Assembly (NCBI RefSeq): GCF_026914265.1
Contig: NC_069124.1
Span: 86,514,915-86,578,914 of the forward strand
Length of the DNA: 64,000 nt
Source of the DNA: Mya arenaria
Taxonomy: Eukaryota; Mollusca; Bivalvia; Myida; Myidae
Direction: 5' to 3'
This document shows positions 1-10,807 of the stretch, piece by piece (within the stretch, counting starts at the first letter, position 1; the number at the start of each line of letters is the position of its first letter). Under the pieces are notes generated by a model that ran no database searches, was not told the origin of the DNA, and saw only the letters and a program-made list of their open reading frames with translations. Made by a program: the position numbers and the translations under genes.

Positions 1-1681
1 CAACGCTATTGCACCATATGTAAGGCTTACGTTTAGAATTTAACTCTACTTGATTTATATATAAACTTATAATATTTCTGCATACAATTTGATTGTTTAC
101 AAAATACATGATTGTTATATGATACGCCACTCTTCGTGACAAATAGAATTTAAATATTTTGCTTAACGCTTGTTTGTCCATCCTCAATGTCAATTTAAAC
201 ACTATTTAGTACATAATTAATGTGCAAAATACTGATTATTAATAGTGATCATATTATAACTGTCGTGTCTCACATTCAAACCTATTATGTTATCATTGTA
301 TATATGTATAATTGAATTATATTTTGATCATGTAATGAGGAATACGATTGTGTTCAAATTACTTAATAAATGTATTGAATCTTGAATCTTGAATCTATAA
401 TCATTAGCTGAGATTTGTTACTTCTATATAATTGAAGCATCGTCGTTCCAACGATCATGACGACTTTAAATAGAGAATCTTGTATCGTGTTAGTTATATT
501 TCATTTGTAAAATAGCCTTCCGAATATTTCAGTAGTTTATTAATTATTAATATTATACATATTATATTTTGTCAAGGAACACTTCATAACAGGTTTATGA
601 CAATACACAATAATATCATACCATGGAAGGTGTAAATGCATTATATAACGCTTGTCAGAGATTAGCGCATGTCCCTCGTTAAGGACAAGATAAACGGATT
701 AGCCAGTTTTATTACACACGCACGGCTACTGTTCCGTTCATACGTTTAGTCTATATGTCTACCCCTTTATTTTCTCAAATTCATTTTCAGCATAAAATAC
801 TGTTGTTTATTATAAAGGCAATTTTATAGAATAAATGATTGTTAAGCAAAGGCTCTAATAAAGTTTAGAATAATACGATAATAACTTATAACCAGATTTA
901 AAAAATAATAAATTAATCAGCATCATATTTCAACAGTTAGAGATTTATTGCAAACTTCGAGTTGACAAATAAGATATATTCTGCTAAAGTTGTGTAATAT
1001 TGACGAAGGTATTCGAATTTATTCAATGTTACCGAATAGCACAAAAATTATAAACGAAAAATGGAGACGTAATGAATAGCGCAACTTCAAATAAACACTC
1101 TTCCTCTAGTATCTTTAATGTCTTAACTCCTAGAACAATAAACCTACTTTGACATTACATAATTTAGGTGCAATGCTAAGTTACTTCATACTCTAGCCGT
1201 CCTCAATATTTTATTAGAAAACCATCTTACTCTACACCTTTAGCAAATTGCATAAATAGTTTAGACCTATTACAAATTGCATAAATTTAGATATAATGTT
1301 TATATATTGTATTCCATTTTGTTACATATAAAAGCAAATAAGATTGTCAAATTAGTTTAACAAACATCGTTGTCTGGAGCCATAAGTTATGAACCGGGAA
1401 TTATGAGACCGGATGAGACCGGAATTTACCAGGAGAGACCGGGAAATAGTATCGCCCAGAAAAGTTTATAAAAAAGCTATTTCATTTCATTTCATTTGGA
1501 TACGTATCGTTTTAATATATGTTGTCATATACTGCCTGGGACAAACAAAACATTTAATACAGATATGGCGTACTGATGTGTGTGTTCGTCCAAGAACCAG
1601 TCGCATGGTTAGTTCAATCACCTTGCCAATGACGGTGGCGTTAGGATCATATGCTACACATCGTGTGCACCTTTGCTACTG
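1..1681. other. AT-rich stretch without a recognisable gene
   Basis: No convincing coding region, splice-framed exon or RNA gene is seen. The 105-codon open frame from 1413 has no family resemblance and begins in a small run of repeated GAGACCGG motifs (about 1400-1445). The only structured item is the LINE-like 3' tail near 365-395, listed separately. Confidence 0.6.
200..397 (+). repeat. LINE-like 3' end with (TTGAATC)3 tail
   Basis: An AATAAA at 365-370 is followed at once by three tandem TTGAATC units (375-395). This arrangement, a 3' UTR and then a short heptamer tail instead of poly(A), is typical of decayed non-LTR retrotransposon ends in molluscs. No coding part is attached, so it would be a heavily 5'-truncated copy. 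The left boundary is a guess. Confidence 0.4.
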
Positions 1682-1795
1682 GCGCAAGACCACAGTTTCC
1701 TGCCCTCCGTTGATCAATATCCGGTTGTGAATACAGAAAAAAAGAGTGCTTGTGTTCAAGTATCAATATTTTATTAAAGTTGGTTTATAGGTCCA
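1682..1795 (+). repeat. Left arm of a 2-kb-spaced inverted repeat
   Basis: This segment is matched in reverse complement at about 3825-3935. The shared core includes GTGCTTGTGTTCAAGTATCAA and a following T-rich ATTAAAG stretch. Outer parts also align with mismatches (CCACAGTTTCCTGCCC against CACAGTTATTTGCCCC). The arms are diverged copies of one repeat in opposite orientation, bracketing 1796-3824. They could be transposon ends or two independent insertions. Confidence 0.6.
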
Positions 1796-3824
1796 TGGCA
1801 ATATGGACATTTCGTGTTCACATGCGTGTTTACCAATTTGTGAAGTACAGACGCAAGCAAATGCTAGCATTCAACAGTTATTATTCGTCCGCTTACATTC
1901 TTTAAGTATGTGAACGGCAAGTGATTTGGCTACGTGTCTTTGTGCATCATACTCATACATATTTTATTATGCACAGATGAAACTGGGACATTATCTATCA
2001 CATTTTCTATGTGTATCCATGGTGTCCGTAACTAACTGTGCGGCCACTTTGTGAATTGTGTGTAAGTGTAAGTCACACATGTTTTTTATCTCAAGTAAAC
2101 GTATGTGCTGCCATTAAATGAACTGCTAAAAACAGCACGTTATAAAACAGTGCAGTGTAACGCAGTGCAAAAAGGTATCGTGAAACTGATCATTTACAAT
2201 GTTAGTTGGTGCTCTCTTGGTTTTCTTAATGCCAGAGACAAGGAAAACAGTTCAAGAGAATCGTTTTAAATGTTTGTGTCTCCCTGAGTAGGAAGACAAT
2301 GGAGTCTGCATGGATACTTGAGCCTCCAACACCAACAGTGTTTCATGAGCCACCTTTATACCACAAAGAGAAAAACATTATTCGCGGACGACGGTTTTTC
2401 ATGCGTAATGCATACGTATTCCGGTCTCTATTTATAGTAACATGACCGATCCATTCAAAAATAGGGCTCAAAACACCAAGTTTTTGTTGTTTACAAAATT
2501 AAAATGCATTTGTTGAGAAAAAGCTTTTGGTAGAATCAAGACGAAGCACCAGCTAACACTTGCTGCAATTTGTGTCAGTGAAACTCTCGGGGGTTTTGAG
2601 AAAACGAGCGATTTCCGAAGATTTGATGACGTCAAAAATGCTTCTTCCCCTTGCAATTGAAATCGTCCAAATCCCTGTGTATGTGATCTTTTTATAGAAC
2701 AACTGTGCGAGAAAGTTTGTTAATTTGAATCATTGTCACCATTGCTACCGTGTGAACAGATAGCGCAGTGGTTATGACTGCTGGACCAGTGTTGTACGTG
2801 CGGAACGTTTGGTGTACGTTCAAACCCGCACCAGTTTTCTGGTATTCTTTTTATATCTGATTATTTTTGTTTTCATTTTTCGTAGTTTCTCTAAGCCTTA
2901 CCAAGTTAAAAAAACGTCCACACAAACGATACCCGTCATAGGCACGTACACCGTCGGCAAGGCCAACGCAACAGTGTCGACTCAGGCGAATTAAAGTGGC
3001 TACTCTGCCGTTTTGTTGGCAGGATTTCCGTTTATCAGCAGGACGTGAACAGTACATGCCCCAATAGGCTACAATGTATTAAATAGCATTTACTATTTAC
3101 TGCATAGAAAACATGGCCATATATGTTCAAGCTCTGTTTAGGAGCATTTATGGAATTACACGTCCATGTATGCAAAAATCATAACATTCCCAGATAGTTC
3201 AGTGAATAGTAAACGTGCTTCATATTATTCTTAATCACTCTGTACTTTATTTGAGTATGAGTATTATTTCAAGCGTTGCCAATCGGAAATGTATTGCTGT
3301 GTATGCAGTAAGGTTATACACTACTAATTATTTCTCTATGCTTTTCAATGCAGTCAGGCAACAGTTTAGATTGGGAAAGATGTCATTTCTATATGACAAG
3401 CATTCATTTCCTTAAGATCCAGTTCAAACCCAATTGATTAAAACAATAAAAAGACATGTCTCGTTTCTCTTAAGAAAATTCGCTCACTTTGAGGTTTATT
3501 ATCGTCAATTGTTGACGGAATCCATCGATGTTTATGAAATTGAAAGAAACAAGTAACTGGCTGCTGCTGAACAATCCAAGACACACAATTAAATATCCCA
3601 AGAAAACATAACGTTGACCAATTCAACGCCTCACAAAATTGAGTAGAAAAACATGACCCTAAGGTCAAGAAGGAATAATGCTACAAACAACCAATTTACA
3701 GAGTTCCACAGGCTATGATTTTTCCAATATTTACACTGGAAACTAGGATTATTTTGCGATACAGTGTGAAAATATATATGTTAAGTTCTATGCAAAAAGA
3801 ACTCCCGTCTTTTTTCTTTTATTC
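1796..3824. other. Spacer between inverted-repeat arms; no gene recognised
   Basis: No transposase-like protein or convincing exon is visible on either strand; the open frames are short and unrelated to known domains. The one interpretable item is a tRNA-like SINE piece near 2750-2832. The TTTTT-flanked AT-rich remainder shows nothing else. Confidence 0.5.
2750..2832 (+). repeat. tRNA-derived SINE head
   Basis: GATAGCGCAGTGGTTATGAC (about 2760-2779) matches a polymerase III box A, and GTACGTTCAAACCCGC about 40 bases further on matches box B. The spacing fits a tRNA-type internal promoter, but the cloverleaf stems do not pair cleanly, so this is read as the 5' head of a SINE and not a functional tRNA. 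Confidence 0.5.
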
Positions 3825-3935
3825 GACTTTAATAAAAAAATTGATACTTGAACACAAGCACTCATTTTTTCTGTAATAACATCAGGATCTTGGTCAACAG
3901 GGGGCAAATAACTGTGATCCTGTTTCCCCAAACCT
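3825..3935 (-). repeat. Right arm of a 2-kb-spaced inverted repeat
   Basis: Reverse complement of the 1682-1795 arm, with the same TTGATACTTGAACACAAGCAC core. Identity is highest over about 55 bases and falls off toward the outside (CAGGATCTTGGTCAACAGGGGGCAAATAACTG). See the left arm. Confidence 0.6.
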
Positions 3936-3957
3936 TCCTGCCAACATTTTGAAATAT

Positions 3958-4386
3958 TTAGATTACGGTTTTGGGGGAGGGGCGAATGTCTAAAAGTTGT
4001 GCCCCTAAGCGGTGCCCCGGCTCGAATGTCAAATCCTCGATTCGCCCTTGGTGGCGCGTTGATGCGTGTGACAAATCTGGCATTAGCGATGCCAGACGGA
4101 ATTTTCCAGCACGACCAAATCCAATGGAAGTGCCTGTCCGATTATGTGTAAGAATGATGTTTTCAAGCTTTCCCAATTTCATTGGAAACATGCAAGAAAC
4201 GTTCTGACCGTCTTTGTTCACATTATGTCCATTTGTACGGCAGTTTCTTGGAGATGAAAGACGCCTTGATATGCTGTCCGATTTCTGACACGCTGCGAAA
4301 ATGCCACAAGTGGCGGGGACTACAACTACCAGCGCATTTTCGCTCTGCCACGCAAATACATACACTTGAGTGACGGAAATAAGCAT
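3958..4386 (-). CDS. Unassigned 142-codon open frame in a GC-richer island
   Basis: The island (about 3960-4390) is clearly richer in G and C than its surroundings and is open for 142 codons on the minus strand. The translation has no domain I recognise: a cysteine-containing N-terminal part, a basic Arg/Ser stretch near residues 40-55, and a C-terminal part with RIEDLTFEPGHRLGAQLLDI. No signal peptide is convincing and no promoter was found. It may be a fragment of a mobile element or a diverged exon. Nothing besides length and composition supports coding. Confidence 0.2.
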   Translation of the reverse strand: MLISVTQVYVFAWQSENALVVVVPATCGIFAACQKSDSISRRLSSPRNCRTNGHNVNKDGQNVSCMFPMKLGKLENIILTHNRTGTSIGFGRAGKFRLASLMPDLSHASTRHQGRIEDLTFEPGHRLGAQLLDIRPSPKTVI

Positions 4387-4390
4387 CCGT

Positions 4391-6542
4391 CTCTAAATGT
4401 ACTATTTTTTTTTTAAATATAGCGCTCTAGTTAAAACAGTTCAGACCTAAGAACACTGTTTTGAAACAATGGTATTCAGACACTTCTTTGTTATTTATCA
4501 GAAGGTGAACGTTTGATGGTTCAAGAAAGTTATGAATATTAAAATAAACGACATTACATGAAAATAAGGTATAAGGAAGTATTGACATTAATACAATTTA
4601 CACTATAATGTTTTATATTTACATTCACACTTCATTCCTTAACGATGGTTGTTGTTTACCAATAGTTATGTATAAAGTGTAATGGCATTTCCCATCGATA
4701 TCGCGTGCGTTTGTTCGATACTTCTGCCCTGTCATTGGGCGCAATAATACCAATGGGCGGGGCATATTTACTAAGGAACCTTTTTATTTTTAATGAAATC
4801 ATAGTAAAATTATTGGCAACATGCAAAACTGTAATCTGCAGTAAAGCAGTTAAAACAAAATAAGCAACGATAATTTTATTGATTTTAATGTAGATAATTT
4901 CATGATGGATGGAACAGTTGAAGAAACGTTTGTGTTTAAAAAGGCTGTTAAATGTCACGAAAATGCAAAAACAATTAGTTCAAAATAACCTCTATAACGG
5001 GTGCTTGTCATTCGGAACTCCTCGGGTGCTTGTATGACGTCATGAGTGATGTCATTGAAAAAGTTTTACATTAAGCTCGATTCGGGCCGCAACATAACTC
5101 GGAAGCTGCATTTTGTTTCGACGCCATTTTTTTTGCAGTGTTCATTCGTTTCGAAAGTGTTGTTTTTTCGAAAATTGACTGGATTACTGGGATTATTTAC
5201 ACACAATACCTATTTGGTAATCAATAAATTACCTATATAGTCCTACTTTAACCATTATTTGTTTTGATAACTAATTTAAGCCTGAAAATTTTGGAAACAT
5301 GTTCTTCAGCATCAGAGAAAAAATATTTGAAATTTCTTTGTTCATTGCATACGAAATAATGGAATCATGTCCATATAAGTCGTATGTTCTGAATAAAATC
5401 GACAGAAATAACTAAAGTTCGGAGGAGTAAGTCGTTTTAGACATAATTTAGTGCTTTTAATAGTCAAAACAACTGCAGAAAAAACTATTTGGTAAACACA
5501 TCAGCTTGCCAGGAAAAGACAACTCAGCAGAAAATATGTAAGTTATATGTGGTTTATTTCATGTTTTGGTATTTGTATGCAGCTACATTATATATTCTAA
5601 AATTATTAAAAATATGTTTTTGTGCAAAAGTTTGCATCGTTGACCAACTTTCGGTCAGAAACCAGGTCGCTCAGCCTTCATTGTTATGGTGCGGGCCCTG
5701 AATGCGCATATGTAAAACAAAAAACCGGGCATTAACCGCACGTGAATTTACTGAATAATGCACGTTTTCTACCGATAACGCCCGGGTTTTTGCGTTTTAA
5801 TACACCACGATAACGGACCGAAAACACACATTGTATGCCATAATACGTATCTATAATATTCTTGACCTTGAAAAGATAGAAAATAAACATATAATTAAGG
5901 AACTATTTTTTCTGTGCATTCATTGCCGTATAAAATTAGGTTACGATAGCTGTCCTAATTTACCCACCGTTGAGAACAACGAGAGAAAGAAAAGAGAAAA
6001 TGCTCTTGAATAATCAATTTATTTTAGCAGAAATGTAGATTTAAATGAATGTAAATATAAGTATTAAAATTCGACATGTTGCATTTTATTGGGGTATGGT
6101 ATGCAATGGCGCAGCATGTCGAATTTTAATCCTTAAATAGTACAATGCAAAGAACAACAACAACATACTATTTATACTAGCCATTCTAAGCTTACCGTTA
6201 CTTGCATGTTTATTGTTTATGGTCTTATATGTTGAATGATATTACCTACAGAAGTATATACATGCAATGGCAAATTATCTCCTACGCAGCGATCACCTCA
6301 AGCAAGTATCGGATATCAAGTTCAATATTTCGAATTTAATTTGTACACGTACAGTTTTCATGCATAGATGTGTTTGTCGCGCTGACGATAGTTAATTTCT
6401 TGACTTGATGTTTACAGTATAGACAGCGAGATGGAGGCTTTTAAAACTGTCAAAAACAATCAATAGAAATGTGTTTTTTTATTATGCTATCAATTAAAAA
6501 TATTTTAAAAAAGTCAAAGTTATCGTCATGCTAGTCCTGGCC
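4391..6542. other. Gene-free stretch with small hairpins
   Basis: No gene recognised. Visible items are a doubled CGGGTGCTTGT motif with a TGACGTCA octamer at about 5001-5045, a GC-rich inverted pair AAAACCGGGC / GCCCGGGTTTT at about 5720-5791, and a 16-bp perfect inverted repeat at 6063-6078 and 6115-6130. Confidence 0.5.
6063..6130. repeat. Perfect 16-bp inverted repeat (hairpin)
   Basis: ATTAAAATTCGACATG (6063-6078) is exactly reverse-complemented at 6115-6130, with a 36-base loop and partial pairing continuing inward (TTGC/GCAG). It could be a small foldback element remnant or an RNA hairpin; no flanking evidence decides. Confidence 0.6.
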
Positions 6543-7225
6543 TTAAAGGGTCTAGACACCAAATGATACAGTTGGATAAAAAAGAGAAAAATATCAAAAC
6601 CTGACATACATTTGATATTGCTGTGGACAACGCATTGGACCTTACTTACTGATGTGTCCTATCGTTTACGGCATATGCAATATTCGCCGTTCAAGTTTTG
6701 CGTATTTTCAAATTCGAAATTTACTTGGTTTGTCTACAACGTAAATCCAAGTCAATTTAAAAATAGCGTCGGTATATCTATATGTACTCATCACGTGTCT
6801 ATATACACATTTCATGGTCTTCCAAAAGGACGGATAGTGCAAAAAACGGGAATACTTTAGTTTAAAACACACGTAGCCAGACAGTTCATCAGCGGTGATG
6901 AAATTGATGGATGAAATCTTTAAGAAGAGATTTACACTGCTGAAAATGACAGGAACTTGCTAAATTCCTTATTGACAGTTAAGTGTGTGAAGCGGTCACT
7001 TGACTAGTAAGGTTTTCGGAAAAAATATTCGCGCTAAACTAGGAAACCATAATGCGCTATTTTTAAACGGGTAAAATAAGCTGAGACATGGACAGGATTG
7101 ATGCGTTTGTTCTTTAAATCGTGTAAAATAATGTATTTTCGGCCACATACTAACAGGTATTGATAATTAAAGGCTTGTTACTGTGTTTGCCAACTTTTGG
7201 ACCATCTGGTGTCAACTCCCTTTAA
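6543..7225 (+). mobile_element. MITE-like element, family C (TTAA-flanked), with internal insertion
   Basis: The left end TTAAAGGGTCTAGACACC and right end GGTGTCAACTCCCTTTAA are inverted and flanked by TTAA. The interior matches, in reverse orientation, the copy at 45196-45637: both contain TGGACAACGCATTGGACCTTACTTACTGATGT-like text and the AATGCGCTATTTTTAAACGGG block. This copy is about 240 bp longer, with extra sequence near 6850-7030. The small open frames at 6612-6860 and 7183-7395 lie inside and are not genes. Confidence 0.6.
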
Positions 7226-8020
7226 TCATATCTCCACCTATACAGCAGGGCATTGGTGATGAAGTGAACACCTTCAGAACATTTTCACAAATCTGGTCTT
7301 GGTTTGCTGCTATTTTTACCGTATTGACCTATATGTGGTTAAAGGAGAACTTTCCAGCCAGCGGTCCTCTAGTAAAAGCTGCAGGAATAACATAATATCT
7401 AAGCTATACATAGCTTATGTTTTCAATGTGACCCGACAATTAACAAATATTGACTTGACTTAACGTGAATTACAAAAAGTCAGAACTTTTATTCAATTTG
7501 AAACGTACTTCCATGCTATGCGTTAGAGGTCGTATTTGATGTTCAACTTAAGTTCCACGGTTGTAAGAAATCTTCTCACAATGAGTGCATAAACATATTG
7601 ACAAACAATTGTGAACACTTGGCAAACTGAGCATCTATTACTCGTCTATCATGGCACTTCATATGTGCTGAAACGTCAAACAAACGTGAAAAAATATAAG
7701 AGAGAGCACTCCGTTTTATCTATGACGACAATGTGTCTCATTATGACATCCTTCTTCGCAGATCAATGATATCTAAAATCAAGAAGGCCTTAAAACACTC
7801 AACATTATACACCAGCAAAGACATGAAATTTACTTCGATCTTGTTTGCAAATAGCAGACAGTGCTTGTACCAGACCAAAAAACCTTTTGTTCTTTACTTT
7901 GTCCATAGAGAATTCAAATCTTTCCCGTTCGGCGTAAGGTACACTGTATGCAGACGTCGGATGACCCTCTGGCTTAAAACTTCTGTCATAATAGGACCGC
8001 GATTCCATGGCGTCTAAGAA
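7226..8020. other. No gene recognised
   Basis: AT-rich sequence with only short open frames on both strands and no domain, RNA gene or clear repeat found by eye. Confidence 0.5.
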
Positions 8021-9780
8021 AAATCAAGAACGCCGATCTGCTCGCAATGCTCGCAAAGCATCGTCGTGTCAATGCAGTGGCATAGCCAGTAAATGCGGCT
8101 GTATCGTATTGAACACCGTCGCTTGGCGTTCTGCGAAGAGCACAGCGTGATCGCCGTGAGGTCGCCGTTACAGCGCAGTTAGGTTTCCTACAACGTAACA
8201 GGATCGCCGCGGGCGCGCACAGAGGTCGCAGGCGAACGCAATGGTTAACGGTGGCATTTGCCAGGCGATCGTACGGCTTTCTCTGAGATGACTCTGCGTC
8301 TCTATCGCACCTATACCGTCTACGGCGCTTACATGTTTTATTTTTCTTACTTTTCTAACAACGATTGTACGGAGCCGTCACGGTGATCTGATCTCTCAAC
8401 GCGCTTCTACCGGGTCAATCGGCGTTTGCATGACAATGAATCAACCCAACAAAATAGTTTTAAAGAATGATACATACATGTATGCAAATAAACATTCATT
8501 TCACCATGACTGATGTGCATCAGCAGGCATGGGTACTGCTTGCCTATATGCAGGTCCAGCAGATCCAGGATGATGCAGACGCTAAGACGACGACGGAGGA
8601 GGGTCCCAATGCATAGGAAGCTTTGGGTCCGACCATGGCTGGACGAAGGCAGACGGTTTCAGCATGGTCTCAACTGTTCGAGAGCAAATGGAAGAATGGA
8701 TAACTGATGGAGATATCGTTTTTGTAGGTAGTGCAAAAAACACACCGTCAGCGCAGTGTGAGCACCTTGAGAGCGCAGTGCACATGCAGTGCGCGCCGTG
8801 CAGTGGAAGCGCGTAGATATTGCCATGAGAGCACAGACTATGGCAAACTAGAACTCCGTAGTATAACGCGGTAGAGCATGGTGCTCCGTAGAAACGCCAA
8901 AGCCGCCCTGAGAACACCGTGACTTGACCATCTTCATGAAAAATATAGTTTGTCTGCGTTCTCACGGTGCTCTAGGACATTTTAAGGGACTCTACACCAG
9001 ATTGGCACCAAAAAATTTCTGTAACGATTCTCAGGACAATTATCTAATAGAATGTGTTACTCTTTGATATCATAATTGTAAAAAAGTACCAAAAATGTAA
9101 AACAAACAATTGTGTCGGAGACCGAGTTCAAACCCGTGTCGCCAAAATTGAAGTTCAGCGTCGTATCCTCTGAGCTGCGACGGCTTACTCTAATTGGGTG
9201 ACATAATTAAGCTATATACACCTACCTCGGTAATATCACGTGATAACACCGACTAGCCAATCACGCATAAGGAATGAATTCTACCTGGTAGACATACCCA
9301 GTAATCTTTTTTAATGGAAAAATACGAAATAACTGCTAAACCTAAATAAATTGTAAACTATGTGGTACTTCAGTTAGTAAGTTTCAATGCATTGTACACA
9401 TCGATGCCAAGTTTATGTCAGTTTTCGACAACTTTCTTTTTTTCGCTATTTTATCATACGGAGTACAGCCCCTTTAACAACGCTGTGCAATCGCAGTGGC
9501 AACGCGGCTAGGTGTGACAGGGGTCCGATATGAAAATATTTTAGATGTATTATTTTCCGGGGTGATCCAAGGTCGGAATGTGACCTCTTTCCGACCTAAA
9601 CCCCATCGAAGTGCGATCAAATCCTCCACCAAATCCAACCATTTTCTGGACATACTCTGACCGTATTCTGACCATTTTCTCGACAAAATCTGATCGAAAT
9701 CCAATCATTTTCACAACGAAATCTGACTGTTCTACAACGAAAATTCGACCAATTTCCCGAATTATATGAGGCCTGCTCCT
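8021..9780 (+). mobile_element. Possible DNA-transposon remnant (PIF/Harbinger-like?)
   Basis: Three GC-rich blocks (about 8021-8330, 8740-8981 and 9478-9780) contrast with the flanks. Between the first two, about 8580-8710 encodes, with frame changes, an arginine run followed by KLWVRPWLDEGRR. That recalls the basic (W)WVRPWL segment near the N-terminus of PIF/Harbinger transposase-related proteins. A second frame from 8504 gives a short acidic peptide ending at a stop. No catalytic DDE region or clear terminal inverted repeats were found, so the family is a suggestion. A separate TTAA-flanked repeat interrupts it at 8982-9477. Confidence 0.25.
8982..9477 (-). mobile_element. TTAA-flanked repeat, family B, carrying a tRNA-like promoter
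   Basis: Ends are TTAAGGGACTCTACACC and GGAGTACAGCCCCTTTAA. A second copy lies in reverse orientation at 39371-39843, sharing the CATCGATGCCAAGTTTATGTCA-type text and the GGTAGACATACC block. On the minus strand, GCAGCTCAGAGGATACG (9163-9179) resembles box A and GGGTTTGAACTC (9122-9133) box B, so the interior looks tRNA-derived. The element combines SINE-like and MITE-like traits. Confidence 0.55.
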
Positions 9781-10240
9781 AGCGTAAAGAAACCTGGTTC
9801 ATATTACCGAACCATCGCACGAACATTGTTCAGCAAGATACCATTGTGGCAATTTTCTAGACTTTTACATTATTAATGGTTGAACATTCTTTCTTCTTAT
9901 GGACTAAATGATGGTCTGATCGTGCCTGTATGGCGGCATAACGACTTCATCCCGCCACGTCCATCAGGATGACTTAAAGCTGAATTGGTTAAATGATGTC
10001 AAAGAAAAAAAATATATACGTCGTAACCCCTTGTGCCATCTCAAATTTTCTCTGTACAAAAGACTAGGCGAATGAAAAAATAAATGTTTATCATATCTCT
10101 TCCGATGGTTTATAGAGATTTATCGGAAATCAAAATGATATTTCACTGTTTCAAACAGTGAAAATATCAATTTGATATTTTTCACTGTTTTGAAAATAAA
10201 GTTCTGTTATTTATAGCAAACATCAGCGCGCCCTTGGGCT
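9781..10240. other. No gene; local palindromic AT repeat
   Basis: No coding feature. At about 10138-10190 TTTCACTGTTTCAAACAGTGAAA forms a self-complementary unit and TTTTTCACTGTTTTGAAAA follows as a second, imperfect copy. Confidence 0.5.
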
Positions 10241-10594
10241 TTAAGATGCACTCTCACAGATTGACCGATTTGACAACATTTATTTTTGTTTGTCTTGGAA
10301 TGGGCCAGTTTTTGCGTAAATATTTAAAAACTAGTGATACAAGACTACTGACATTAGATCAGATCGCAGCTTTTCATATTTCCGTTAGAAAATAAATGTT
10401 TTTATGGACAAATACGATACTAACGCTGTAAAAATGCATAAAACAAATTTATGAACAAAAATATTAAAACCTGCGACCTCTTTTGTCACCAGACTTATAA
10501 CACTGGTTGCCGTGCATTTTTCCAAACATGGCTTGTCCCAAGACAAAAATAAAAAAGTTGTCAAAACGTCCAATCTGTGTGGATGCAGCTTTAA
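10241..10594 (+). mobile_element. MITE, family A (TTAA-flanked)
   Basis: The 354-bp element starts TTAAGATGCACTCTCACAGATTGACCG and ends with the inverted form (CAATCTGTGTGGATGCAGCTTTAA). Inner arms also pair: TTTGTCTTGGAATGGGCCA against TGGCTTGTCCCAAGACAAA. Family members lie at 35223-36391, 40027-40374 and, partial, 44762-44920. TTAA at both edges fits a TTAA-specific (piggyBac-like) target. It overlaps no gene and ends about 215 bp downstream of the 10808-11854 gene. Confidence 0.75.
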
Positions 10595-10739
10595 AAAGAA
10601 GAACCAAGGAAACAACTTTGCAGAAAATCAACACACTTTGCAAAGATTAACTGCATACTGGGTTTGTAACATGGCTGAGAAAGGTGACTTTAATATACTT
10701 TTAATATGTGAAAACACATAAAATAACTGAAACGTTAAA

Positions 10740-10794
10740 TTTATTCGCTCAAAGTCATCTCACTAGAAGAAGCATCTGTGCAGGTATATTTATT
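10740..10794 (-). terminator. Poly(A) signals for the 10808-11854 gene
   Basis: Two AATAAA hexamers on the minus strand, at 10789-10794 (14 bp past the stop codon) and 10740-10745. Either could direct 3'-end formation. Confidence 0.5.
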
Positions 10795-10807
10795 GTCGTA
10801 GTTTTTG

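Noticed and set aside
1413..1730. 105-codon plus-strand frame as a gene
   Set aside because: No domain, starts in a short GAGACCGG repeat, and overlaps the inverted-repeat arm at its end.
2750..2832. Functional tRNA gene
   Set aside because: Boxes A and B are present but stems do not pair properly; SINE head more likely.
7183..7395. 70-codon hydrophobic frame
   Set aside because: Begins inside the right end of a MITE and has no domain resemblance.
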